Shown in pieces: positions 27,143 through 36,352 of a DNA stretch of 58,985 bases. Each line of letters opens with the position of its first letter. Position 1 is the first letter of the stretch. Source of the stretch: Lachnospiraceae bacterium (GTDB lineage: Bacteria > Bacillota > Clostridia > Lachnospirales > Lachnospiraceae); contig JAGAMY010000033.1 in assembly GCA_017624495.1 (NCBI GenBank), positions 1-58,985 on the forward strand. Direction: 5' to 3'. The notes under the pieces were generated by a model, which ran no database searches, had not been told where the DNA came from, and was given only the letters and a program-made list of their open reading frames with translations. Made by a program: the position numbers and the translations under genes.

Positions 27143-30100
27143 CTATTTAACCTTTACTGAACTTGGTGTTTTTGCACTCTTTAACAGTTTTTTGTATTTA
27201 TTCTTTTGTTTGTTTGGCACATCAATGGTTGCTTTCTTTGCAATACCTTTGAATGCATTTTTGCCAATGGATTTTGGCTTTGTAGATTTAAAAATAACTT
27301 TTTTCAATTTTGCATCTTTATAAAATGCTTTTGCACCAACCTTTGTAACATTCTTTGGAATGGTTACTTTTGTCAGTTTTTTCATATTGGAAAATGCTCC
27401 TGCAGAGATGGCTACAACTTTGCAGGTAACATTTTTAATTTTTACTGTATTGGCAATTTTCAATGTTTTTGCCGTTTTCTTTGTCGGCTTATATGCTTCT
27501 GCTTCTTTCTTTTTGGCATTTGTCACACGATAAAAAATACCGCCATTGGTAAGGGTATCCCCATTTTTTAAGGCTTCGTCTGCTGTCGGAATATCGCCTG
27601 CCGGAATATCTCCTGTCTGTCCTGACTGGTCTCCTGTTGTACCGGATGGATTTGTGATGACATCTTTTCCACCGTCATCTCTGCCATCATCTTTTCCTGC
27701 ATCATCTTTACCATCATTGCCTCCATCGTCTGCAATCGCCGCATACTGTACTTTTATTACAGTAAATGACATCGCCGGCATGGTATACAGCATTTTTTCA
27801 TTTACAATCGCTGTTTCTGTTGTCTTTGGTGCCACATTTGTTGGTTTTTTAATACTGTTCTGGTCGAAAGCTTCACCAGATAGGGTAATCAGTTCTGCCT
27901 TCGTTCCATTCTTGATGCCCGGATAGTTTAAAGTAATATCCTTTTCAAACTCATCATGATTTACCAGTTTTAAGTAAACATATGCATCGTCTTTGGAAGA
28001 TACATAATATACATCCTTCTGATGTCCCTTTCTCTCTTCATATAGACCTGTATCTGCATTTAATTTTTCTAGTGTCGTATTCACAATTTTCGTTCCATAA
28101 TTATTGGCATACATACACTGTACATAGTAACTTGGTGTACCATAGCTGCTATACTCATCAAATTTGATTAAGTTATAATCCCAGTCTCTGTTTCCTTCTT
28201 TTTCCATCAATGGCGCATAAGAAGCATGACGAACAATATCACCATTTCTTTCCAAACCAGTCATATAAGCAGCTTCACTGATGGCTGTTTCTAAGATATT
28301 TTCTGTTGTATTATTGTTGTGACCTGCGTATTCACCTACAAATACATTACTTCCACCTTCATCCAATCTCTTATAGCTGTCATATACATAGTCATCGGAT
28401 AACAAAGTATTTCCCGCTTCAGAGGTGTAGTTAATGTAGTAATGCTCATCCACTAAGGTCTCTCCCGGCACTTCACTGCTAATCCAGTTCCATGCTTCGG
28501 TATTCTGACCTCCCTGATAATATGGTCCGGTGGAAGAAATAATGGTAATCTTTCTTCCCGGATAGTTTTCTTCTACATACTTATCAATATACTTTTTAAT
28601 CCATAAGAAGTTATCTTTATAGGATATGCCTTTACCGACATCGTTCCAGTTTTCATTACCGATACCCACATAGTTTAATTCAAATGGCTCTGCATGACCG
28701 TTTTGTACTCGTTTTGCTGCCCAATATGCTTCGGATGCATTCTCACTGTCCACACTTCCCCAGCAATAATCAATCAAATTGGTGGCATGTTTTGCAAAGG
28801 GCTCTAATTCATCACCACTGGCTGCATTTGCCGTATTTCTAAACTGACAGTAGATACCTGCACTTAAAATTGGGAATGCCTGTGCATCTAAATCTTCACA
28901 AAGTGTAAGGATTTCATGATAACCAAGCTGATAAGACATCATATATCCATAGTTTGGTGTATATTGTACCGGATGTCCTTCTGTTCCCCAGTAACTTGCA
29001 TTTGATTTTCTTTCCTCTAATGGTCCAACGGTATCTTCCCAGTTATAATAGCTGTCTGTACCATAACTACCTTCGATAATACATCCACCCGGAAAGCGGA
29101 TAAAGGACGGATTTAAGTCCTGCAATTTCTGTACAAGGTCTTTTCTAAGACCTGCGCCATAGGAATAGTTTTTATTTCCATATCCATAACCATCTGTTGG
29201 AATCAATGATACCATATCAATGTTCATAACATCTGTATCGCTTGCTCCTTCAAAAGTAAGTACGATAGTTCCTAATTCTGTTGCTTTACCTTTTAAATCA
29301 GCAGTTACTTTCTGCCATGTGCCGTCTTTCTTTACATCTACCGTTACTTCGTCTGTAATGGCTGTTCCTGCTGCATTGACAACCTTTACCTTCAAACTTC
29401 CTGCATAGGAAGCATCCGCTTTCATATAAACAGAGAAATCATATGCTAAGCCTTCTTTTACTGCCATCGCCGGACTGTCTAAGGAAGCTTTTCTGACAAA
29501 ACCATGGTTTTTCAATGTCTGATTTCCTGTAATTGCCGCATAATTTGTGTTGTTTTCATTTAAACCGCCCTCTGTTTTTACTGTAAAGTTAGCGGCATTG
29601 CTGCTGTTCCAATGTAACTTCCATGAAGTCTGGTCTCCACACTCGATAGGATTCTCCGGTGTATCTAAATTCTGATAGTTTTCAAAAGAGTTATTTTTTA
29701 CCATTTCTGTAGACAGACCACCATCTGCGGAACTGTTGATATCTTCATAGAATACACCAAACAATTCCTGACTGATATCCACACCTTCGTTATTGATGTC
29801 TACATTTAATGCAAATTCTGTAGAATCTTCTGCTAATACGAATACTTTGTAAGCATGGGATTTTTCTGCATCTCCTGCTTTGCATGTTGCTGTTAAGGTT
29901 ACATAGGTATCTTCCTTTGGTACCGTAATTTCACCTGTGTCGGAGATAATTTCTGTATTATCACTTTTCCATGTAACGGAAACCGTATTGTTTAATGCTT
30001 TTGACGGCAATGTAAGTTTTTTATAAATTTTGCTGGAAATAACGCCGTCAAATACTTCCGGAATTTCTATACTTTTCCCAGCCGCAGATACCACAAATTC

Positions 30101-31174
30101 ATCGGAAACATCCGAATATACTTTCCATCTGTAAATGCCGCAGGAATCGCCTGCCACAGTCATATTCATACGGATGGATTTTGTAGTGATTTCCTCAATG
30201 GTAATCTGGTTATAACGGTTAAATTTCGAGAAATTCTTTGGGTTGGATACTAATACAGCATTCTGCCATGTACCATTTTCGTCTTTATACTGAAACCCTA
30301 CATCTTTTGGCACTTTCATACCTGCCTCTGTACCATACCAGTATACCTGAAAGGTTTTTGTAGTAATAGCTTCATCCCAATCGTACTGTACCCATGCCTT
30401 TGCACCTGTTGCCTGCTGCCAGTTTCCCCAGCCAAGATTCGTACCAATATCCGAGCCTGTAGGTTCAAACTCTGCATTATTGATACCATTTAAGTTTTCC
30501 CATGGAGACGTATAATGTGCACTGGGTGTTGCATAAACAGCCACATCCGGCAGAGTCAAGTCTGCACTTGGCGCCTCCGGCTCTACTGCTTCCGGTTTTG
30601 GAAAAGTTTCCGGCACATCACCAAGAAGCATCCAATCCTTTACTGCTACCGCTACTCTGGTTGTTCCACTTACCGCATGCTCCATAGTCACACGCACTTT
30701 AGATGTTGTCACCGGCTCATGTTCATAAGTTACGGCTGTATTTCCCGTATACGTCCATGTACCTGTCGGTGTTACTTCTGCCCATGTGTCATCTTCTGTG
30801 GCATATTCAATGGTAATATCTGTTGGTGTCATTACACCGCTGCCATCATCATAAAATATAATTGTAGAACCTGTAATTTCTGCTTCTCCGTATGTACTTA
30901 AATCATACATCATCCACTGACTATAAGTATTATCTGTCAGACTTTTGTCATCATGTGCATTCCAGAAACTTTCTGTATTGCTGTCAGAAAAATTATCTGC
31001 GCCCATACCGTAGTTAAAGAAGCTTACGGATGCCTCTGCATAATTTCGAAGTGTCGGGTCACCTTCCACATCTTCATAGGATTCTGCTGCTGCCGTCATA
31101 GGAATAGCGGTTAATGCCATTGCACCTGCTAACAGCATGCCTAACAACTTCTTTTTTATATTTTTTACTTTCAT
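27143..31174 (-). CDS. Secreted GH51 alpha-L-arabinofuranosidase
   Basis: This 1343-residue protein has a signal peptide (1-30). Order: two F5/8-type C/jellyroll domains (about 40-190 and 205-360); atrophied Ig-like domain (370-455); GH51 region (460-1130) with an inserted CBM4_9-like jellyroll after the first strand (NNSFENY...); acidic Gly/Asp linker (1150-1205); Lys-rich LRR-like C-terminal module (1210-1343). The acid/base is E841 in GIGNENW and the nucleophile is E948 in FVGEYAGH, both as expected for the retaining family. LFGVFYEDINSSADGG is a hallmark stretch. It should remove alpha-linked L-arabinofuranose outside the cell. It lies between the first GH127 gene and the metallopeptidase gene, all on one strand. 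Confidence 0.92.
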   Translation of the reverse strand: MKVKNIKKKLLGMLLAGAMALTAIPMTAAAESYEDVEGDPTLRNYAEASVSFFNYGMGADNFSDSNTESFWNAHDDKSLTDNTYSQWMMYDLSTYGEAEITGSTIIFYDDGSGVMTPTDITIEYATEDDTWAEVTPTGTWTYTGNTAVTYEHEPVTTSKVRVTMEHAVSGTTRVAVAVKDWMLLGDVPETFPKPEAVEPEAPSADLTLPDVAVYATPSAHYTSPWENLNGINNAEFEPTGSDIGTNLGWGNWQQATGAKAWVQYDWDEAITTKTFQVYWYGTEAGMKVPKDVGFQYKDENGTWQNAVLVSNPKNFSKFNRYNQITIEEITTKSIRMNMTVAGDSCGIYRWKVYSDVSDEFVVSAAGKSIEIPEVFDGVISSKIYKKLTLPSKALNNTVSVTWKSDNTEIISDTGEITVPKEDTYVTLTATCKAGDAEKSHAYKVFVLAEDSTEFALNVDINNEGVDISQELFGVFYEDINSSADGGLSTEMVKNNSFENYQNLDTPENPIECGDQTSWKLHWNSSNAANFTVKTEGGLNENNTNYAAITGNQTLKNHGFVRKASLDSPAMAVKEGLAYDFSVYMKADASYAGSLKVKVVNAAGTAITDEVTVDVKKDGTWQKVTADLKGKATELGTIVLTFEGASDTDVMNIDMVSLIPTDGYGYGNKNYSYGAGLRKDLVQKLQDLNPSFIRFPGGCIIEGSYGTDSYYNWEDTVGPLEERKSNASYWGTEGHPVQYTPNYGYMMSYQLGYHEILTLCEDLDAQAFPILSAGIYCQFRNTANAASGDELEPFAKHATNLIDYCWGSVDSENASEAYWAAKRVQNGHAEPFELNYVGIGNENWNDVGKGISYKDNFLWIKKYIDKYVEENYPGRKITIISSTGPYYQGGQNTEAWNWISSEVPGETLVDEHYYINYTSEAGNTLLSDDYVYDSYKRLDEGGSNVFVGEYAGHNNNTTENILETAISEAAYMTGLERNGDIVRHASYAPLMEKEGNRDWDYNLIKFDEYSSYGTPSYYVQCMYANNYGTKIVNTTLEKLNADTGLYEERKGHQKDVYYVSSKDDAYVYLKLVNHDEFEKDITLNYPGIKNGTKAELITLSGEAFDQNSIKKPTNVAPKTTETAIVNEKMLYTMPAMSFTVIKVQYAAIADDGGNDGKDDAGKDDGRDDGGKDVITNPSGTTGDQSGQTGDIPAGDIPTADEALKNGDTLTNGGIFYRVTNAKKKEAEAYKPTKKTAKTLKIANTVKIKNVTCKVVAISAGAFSNMKKLTKVTIPKNVTKVGAKAFYKDAKLKKVIFKSTKPKSIGKNAFKGIAKKATIDVPNKQKNKYKKLLKSAKTPSSVKVK

Positions 31175-31197
31175 GAATTAAAGTCCCCCTTATGAGT

Positions 31198-31227
31198 ATA
31201 GGGACGAAAGAATCCTTTCGTCCCTAT
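31198..31227 (-). other. Strong stem-loop between the GH127 and GH51 genes
   Basis: A perfect 13-bp stem (ATAGGGACGAAAG, loop GATT, CTTTCGTCCCTAT) starts 8 nt after the GH127 stop. No U-run follows on the minus strand (ACTCATAAGG), so transcription probably continues into GH51. It could be an mRNA 3'-end stabiliser or processing site. Confidence 0.7.
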
Positions 31228-31235
31228 TTTCTTAA

Positions 31236-34200
31236 TTATTTTACCTTAACGGAACTTGCTGTTTTTGCTTTTTTCAACAACTGTTTGTATTTCTTAATCT
31301 GTTTGTTTGGTACATCAATTTTTGCTTTTTTCGCAATTCCTTTGAACGCATATTTTCCAATGGATTTTGGAGATGTACAACTCATTTTTACACTCTTTAA
31401 TTTCTTACAATTGTAGAATGCTTTCTTTCCAATGGTTTTTACATTCTTTGGAATTGTAACAGATGTTAATTTACTCATTTTTGCAAATGCATTTGCTTTA
31501 ATGGATACCACTTTACAGGAAACACCCTTTACAGTTACTGTGTTGCTGATTGTGATTTTCTTTGCTTTTTTCTTTTCAGGAGCAACTGCTTCTGCTTCTT
31601 TCTTTTCTGCATTTGTTACAACATATTTTACACCCTTAACAGTAATTACATCGCCCTTTGCTAATGTTTCTGTTGTTGTACCCGGGTCTGTTGATACATT
31701 CGGATCTTTAGATGCATTCGGGTCTTTAGATGCATTCGGGTCTTTAGATGCATTCGGATCTGTTATGCTACCTGTATCAGAACCGCCGCCCGGTGTTGTC
31801 TTATCAGCTTCTTTTAATCCACTGATTGCATCTGTTAATGCTTTTGCTGCATTATCTACTGCTTCCTGTGTTGCCTCTGTATTTGCTGCAATTTCTTTTG
31901 CTGCTGTAAGTGCATCTGCTAATACCTTCCATGTATCTGCTGTATAATCTTTTTCAGCTTTACTTTCTGCGGTTGTGATTGCTGTATTTAAGGCTGTTTT
32001 ATCTACAACTACAGGTGTAACCGGGTCATCTTTACCCTCAACCGGTACTAAGTTTGCAACGGCTGCAGCTAATGCTGCTTTTGCTGTATTGACATCACTC
32101 TGTGTTGCCTCTGTATTCTCAACAACTGCTTTTGCTGCATCTAGAGCATCTGCAAATACCTTCCATGAATCTGCTGTATACTCTTTTTCTACTTTAGCAT
32201 TTGCTGTTGTAATTACTGTATCTAACGCTTCCGTATATACAGTGATTGGTGCAGCCGGTTTTTCTTCACTTCCTATGTATTCCAGATTTTCAATTGCAAC
32301 ACCTAAAGCTGCTTTTGCTTCCGCGATTTCATCCATCGTAGCAATAGGATCTTTTGCAACTTTCTTTACTGCTTTTAATGCCACAAGATATGCCTTATAG
32401 CTCTCTGCTTCATAATCAGCTTCTGCATAAGTTGTTTCTACAGCAGTTACTTCTTCTGCCCACTTTGCAATTTCTTCATCGGATGCAGCAGAAGTATCTA
32501 ATAAATACCATTCATTTACTGCTACCGGATTATTATTGTTATGTACCATGGTTACACGAATCTTTGATGTGGTAACCGTTTCAAACATATAGGTACGATA
32601 TTCATTTTTGGCATATGTCCATGTACCTACCGGAGTAACTTCTTCCCATTCTCCTGCATCATTTGTATATTCAATCTTAATTGCATTTGGAAGCACTACA
32701 CCACCATCATCATAGAACATAATCTTAGAACCACTGATCTCTGCTTTCTGTGCACCAAAGTCATACATCATCCACTGTGGAGATGTAGCAATATTTGTAT
32801 CACTGTGACCATTCCAGAAGGTTCCTTTATCACCGTCCGCAAAACGGTCTGCTCCCTGACTCCAGCCTACAAAGCTTACGGACGGAGTCGCATTTTCACG
32901 CATACTTGTCTTCGGTATTGTCGGTTCATCAGCCATTGTCCAGATTAACATCTTAGACGAATTATTTTTAATATTTCCCTCTTCATATGTTGCACTGTCA
33001 CCACGGTTGTTCCATGCATAGTAAGGAATTGCCTGTAATTTTGCATCAATCATTTCTGTTCCATTACCGGTTGCATATTTTACATCACCGGTAATTTCTA
33101 CAACACCTCTTAATAAATCTTCTTTATAAGTTGCTGTTAATTTGGCATCACGAGGAATTACAAAGTTCATTGGATCAAAGTTTGCAATGTTTTCATTTAA
33201 CTGTGTATTTCCTGCTTTTTCCATACAGTATACGATTGGTCCTCTTTCGATGGCAACCTGATCCTGTGTAGCTTCTACTAATTCATGGGATTCTGTTAAT
33301 CTGATTTCCATTGGAATTTCCATGTCAACCACATCGCCGGCTTTCCATGTTCTATTAATGGTTACATAGCCTTTTTCTTCTGTTGTATCCACAGCTTCAC
33401 CATTTACTTTAATGACAACGGTTTTGTTAATCTGCTCTTTTACCCAGCCCGGAATACGCAGCTTCATTGCAAATTCTTTTTCTGCTGCAGGATTTACTGT
33501 CATTTTGATGTCGCCATCCCATGGATAATTGGTTTCTTGTTTAATAGCTACATCTGTACCATTAATATTAATATCACTGCTGCTTGCAGAATACATATTT
33601 ACAAATAAATCATCATTATGTACGTTGTACATATATCCGCCTAAGGATGCGATGGTTCGCATTAAGTTTGGAGGGCAGCACGCACAGCCAAACCATTCAG
33701 AACGTGCATTTCCATTATTTACTTCCAGTAATGTACTATAGAAGAAACGGTTTCCGTCTAAGTTTGTACCTACAAGAACAGAGTTATACAGGTTGGTTTC
33801 TACCATATCTGCATATTTTCCATCTTCATGTAAAAGGTTCATTCTAAGATTCCAGTTTGCAGAGCCAATACCTGCACAAATCTCACAATAGGACTGGTTT
33901 GGTGGCAAATCATATGGATTACCATATCCCTCTGCACTACTGCCTGCGGTAGTTGTACCAATACCACCGGTAATGTAAGTTTTGCTTTCAGTTACTGTAT
34001 TCCAAATAGTATCTAAGCTGTTGATATACGCTGCTCTGTCTGCATTATCTTCCGGAAGCATGGTTGCGATATCTGTAACACCTGTATAGAAATAATTTGC
34101 TCTTACAGAATGTCCTACAGCTTCTGTTTCATTTACAAATGGTGTTGCATCCTGTGAATATTCTCCACCAACATATCCGGATTCACGGTTTGCTGTATTA

Positions 34201-36152
34201 CCACGTTTATCAATTAACAGTTTTACTGTATCATAGTAGTGCTGTGCGGAATCTTTTCCTTCGTATTCTTCTACAAGTTTACCAAATTTAACCATGGCAA
34301 GCTCAATTTCTTCATGTCCCGGCACTTCATTACGTTTTCCATTTGGCCCAAAAGTATCTACAATATGTTCAGAAATACGTTTACCTGCAATATATAATCT
34401 GTAATCAGGTTCTCCGATTCCTTCGCGGTAACGGGTATATGCCACTACAGCCTCAAGGAAATGTCCTGCATTATACATTTCATGATTGGACATATTAAGC
34501 CAACGGTGTGTACCTGCTGCACCACCACCATTAATACTTGTACTTCTTAAGGTAAAAAACGTATCAATATATCCATCTGCATACTGCACGGCTTCAATCT
34601 TCTGAATCCAGCTTTCAATTTTATCTTCTAATACTTTTCTCTGTGCTGCAATTTCTTCACCTGTTTCATTTTTTGTTGCAGAAAGTGTATAAGAAATTGC
34701 TTCTAAGCTCTTATAAATATCAGAATCCTGGAATACAAATCCGCTGAACGGTTCATAGGATTCTCCATTTAATTTTTTAATGGCATTATCAAAGTTTGGT
34801 TCTCCACCAGAGCCCTGTTCAATCTGGTAAATTGCCTTACTTAAAGATGTTGTTGCATTTGTTTCCTGTTTTGGCAGCCAGAAATCATCCTCTAATGTAA
34901 CATTTTCAAATGTAACACTACTATTGGATGCTCCAACAACTGCCGGCTCTTTTACCGTTACTTCTGCTTCTGCCTCAAATTCTTCACCGTCATATTCCAC
35001 TGTACCTGTTACGGTAAAGGTTGTTCCCACTTTATCTGCAGCATAAGAAGCTGCATCTACTGCATCCCATGTTACAGGTACAAGTTTGGAATTGAAGTTT
35101 TCTGCGAAATCATATCCTGTTGCACCTATCTTACTTGGTGTAGGGTCATCAAATTCAATACCATTTGCCACAACGGTTGTTGGAAGAATTGGTGCTTTTC
35201 CTGCCGCTGTAGATGTTACATAGGTATCAATACTTTCGATGGCTTCATCCATTACACGAACTTCTGTTTCTGCTGTATGTGTAACATCATCCTTTGTTAC
35301 AGAAACTTGTACTGTAGCTGTTCCTTTTGCCACACCACGAATAGTAACATCTCTTTTATCTGTATCACCTACGATAGAAAGATATTCTTCACCTTCAACA
35401 ATCTCCCATGCATAGGTCACTTCATCGGATAACTGATCCGGTTTAGCACTTCCTGTCAAAGTTTCTGTACTGCCTACATTTACTTTTGTGCTTCCGGCAA
35501 TGCTTGCACCTGTAAAATCTACCGGCAGTTCTTTTGCATATACTTCCCACTCATTAATTCCCACAGGACTATAGCCATTTCGTGTAATCATCATACGAAG
35601 GCTTGTGGTAGATACCGGCTCACTGAAATTTACAATATTCCATGGTCCTACAGCATTTTTATCTCCACATTCTACTCCCATATCCGGCAACGCTTCCCAT
35701 GTACCTTCCGCTGTTAAGTATTCCATATCGGCACCACTTGGAAAGCCTACACCACCTCCGTCAGACCACCACATAACCCGTGTAGAAGCTATCGTCTGTG
35801 CTTCTTCCCATGTAAGTGTTACTTCCATCGGATAGTCTTCTTCCGCAGCCCCATAACTATTCCATGTTTTCGAAGCATCATCTGTTGCAAGATATCCATC
35901 ATTCATACCTTGTGGACCTTCAACCCACACATTTGTATATCCTGCTGCAGCTGTCGCTGCTAAGGCAAGATTACTTCCTAATTCTTCTGTGTCACCCCCA
36001 TCTTCATTTCCGGTCACTTCATCACCTATGACAATCGGTTCATTCTCATCATTTTCTTCTGCAAGAACAGGCATTGCCGGCAAAATTGATGTAGCTATCA
36101 TTGCCGTAGTTAATCCCCATGCTGTTATTGCTTTTTGTATATGTTTTTTCAT
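31236..36152 (-). CDS. Secreted GH127 beta-L-arabinofuranosidase (HypBA1-like)
   Basis: This 1638-residue protein has a signal peptide (1-31, ending MPVLA). Order: F5/8-type C domain (55-212); two Ig-like domains (215-410, the second Big_4-like); GH127 region (409-1070); F5/8-type domain (1075-1222); three FIVAR helical repeats (1229-1446); DPNASK repeat linker; Lys-rich LRR-like module (1494-1638). Key residues align with characterised Bifidobacterium HypBA1: acid/base E741, Zn-thiolate set E757, C759, C825 and C826 (motifs YCEICAG and CACCPPN). It should cleave beta-1,2-linked L-arabinofuranose disaccharides such as those from hydroxyproline-rich plant glycoproteins. It is first in the block. 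AAAGGAGG lies before the ATG. Confidence 0.92.
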   Translation of the reverse strand: MKKHIQKAITAWGLTTAMIATSILPAMPVLAEENDENEPIVIGDEVTGNEDGGDTEELGSNLALAATAAAGYTNVWVEGPQGMNDGYLATDDASKTWNSYGAAEEDYPMEVTLTWEEAQTIASTRVMWWSDGGGVGFPSGADMEYLTAEGTWEALPDMGVECGDKNAVGPWNIVNFSEPVSTTSLRMMITRNGYSPVGINEWEVYAKELPVDFTGASIAGSTKVNVGSTETLTGSAKPDQLSDEVTYAWEIVEGEEYLSIVGDTDKRDVTIRGVAKGTATVQVSVTKDDVTHTAETEVRVMDEAIESIDTYVTSTAAGKAPILPTTVVANGIEFDDPTPSKIGATGYDFAENFNSKLVPVTWDAVDAASYAADKVGTTFTVTGTVEYDGEEFEAEAEVTVKEPAVVGASNSSVTFENVTLEDDFWLPKQETNATTSLSKAIYQIEQGSGGEPNFDNAIKKLNGESYEPFSGFVFQDSDIYKSLEAISYTLSATKNETGEEIAAQRKVLEDKIESWIQKIEAVQYADGYIDTFFTLRSTSINGGGAAGTHRWLNMSNHEMYNAGHFLEAVVAYTRYREGIGEPDYRLYIAGKRISEHIVDTFGPNGKRNEVPGHEEIELAMVKFGKLVEEYEGKDSAQHYYDTVKLLIDKRGNTANRESGYVGGEYSQDATPFVNETEAVGHSVRANYFYTGVTDIATMLPEDNADRAAYINSLDTIWNTVTESKTYITGGIGTTTAGSSAEGYGNPYDLPPNQSYCEICAGIGSANWNLRMNLLHEDGKYADMVETNLYNSVLVGTNLDGNRFFYSTLLEVNNGNARSEWFGCACCPPNLMRTIASLGGYMYNVHNDDLFVNMYSASSSDININGTDVAIKQETNYPWDGDIKMTVNPAAEKEFAMKLRIPGWVKEQINKTVVIKVNGEAVDTTEEKGYVTINRTWKAGDVVDMEIPMEIRLTESHELVEATQDQVAIERGPIVYCMEKAGNTQLNENIANFDPMNFVIPRDAKLTATYKEDLLRGVVEITGDVKYATGNGTEMIDAKLQAIPYYAWNNRGDSATYEEGNIKNNSSKMLIWTMADEPTIPKTSMRENATPSVSFVGWSQGADRFADGDKGTFWNGHSDTNIATSPQWMMYDFGAQKAEISGSKIMFYDDGGVVLPNAIKIEYTNDAGEWEEVTPVGTWTYAKNEYRTYMFETVTTSKIRVTMVHNNNNPVAVNEWYLLDTSAASDEEIAKWAEEVTAVETTYAEADYEAESYKAYLVALKAVKKVAKDPIATMDEIAEAKAALGVAIENLEYIGSEEKPAAPITVYTEALDTVITTANAKVEKEYTADSWKVFADALDAAKAVVENTEATQSDVNTAKAALAAAVANLVPVEGKDDPVTPVVVDKTALNTAITTAESKAEKDYTADTWKVLADALTAAKEIAANTEATQEAVDNAAKALTDAISGLKEADKTTPGGGSDTGSITDPNASKDPNASKDPNASKDPNVSTDPGTTTETLAKGDVITVKGVKYVVTNAEKKEAEAVAPEKKKAKKITISNTVTVKGVSCKVVSIKANAFAKMSKLTSVTIPKNVKTIGKKAFYNCKKLKSVKMSCTSPKSIGKYAFKGIAKKAKIDVPNKQIKKYKQLLKKAKTASSVKVK

Positions 36153-36299
36153 ATACGCATCCTCCTTTCCCTATATACATATGTATACCTCGTAATGATT
36201 AAAGTATGCAGGATGATACGTTTACCAACAATAGCATTATTTTAAACTACCTTAAATATTTTACACTTTTAGGACTAATTTCCTAAAAATTTTTTACAC
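36153..36299 (-). promoter_or_regulatory. Upstream regulatory region of the arabinofuranosidase block
   Basis: The region holds a 14-bp perfect palindrome TATACATATGTATA (36174-36187) just before the ribosome site. TAGTTTAAAATA (36249-36238, minus strand) ends exactly 85 nt before the ATG. A dyad TTTTAGGA...TCCTAAAA lies at 36269-36290. No canonical -35/-10 pair stands out, which would suit activation by YesN. Site roles are inferred. Confidence 0.5.
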
Positions 36300-36302
36300 A
36301 AA

Positions 36303-36346
36303 AAAAGAGCCATCCATGCAGAAATTCCACATCAATGGCTCTTTTT
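36303..36346 (-). terminator. Intrinsic terminator of the CheY-like gene
   Basis: AAAAGAGCCAT pairs with ATGGCTCTTTT around a loop of about 21 nt. T-runs flank both sides, so it could work in either direction. It lies just after the receiver gene's stop codon. Confidence 0.85.
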
Positions 36347-36352
36347 CACTCT

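Noticed and set aside
36205-36235. Catabolite-responsive (cre) site near GGTAAACGTATCA
   Set aside because: The half-site spacing is one base short and several conserved positions differ from the consensus.
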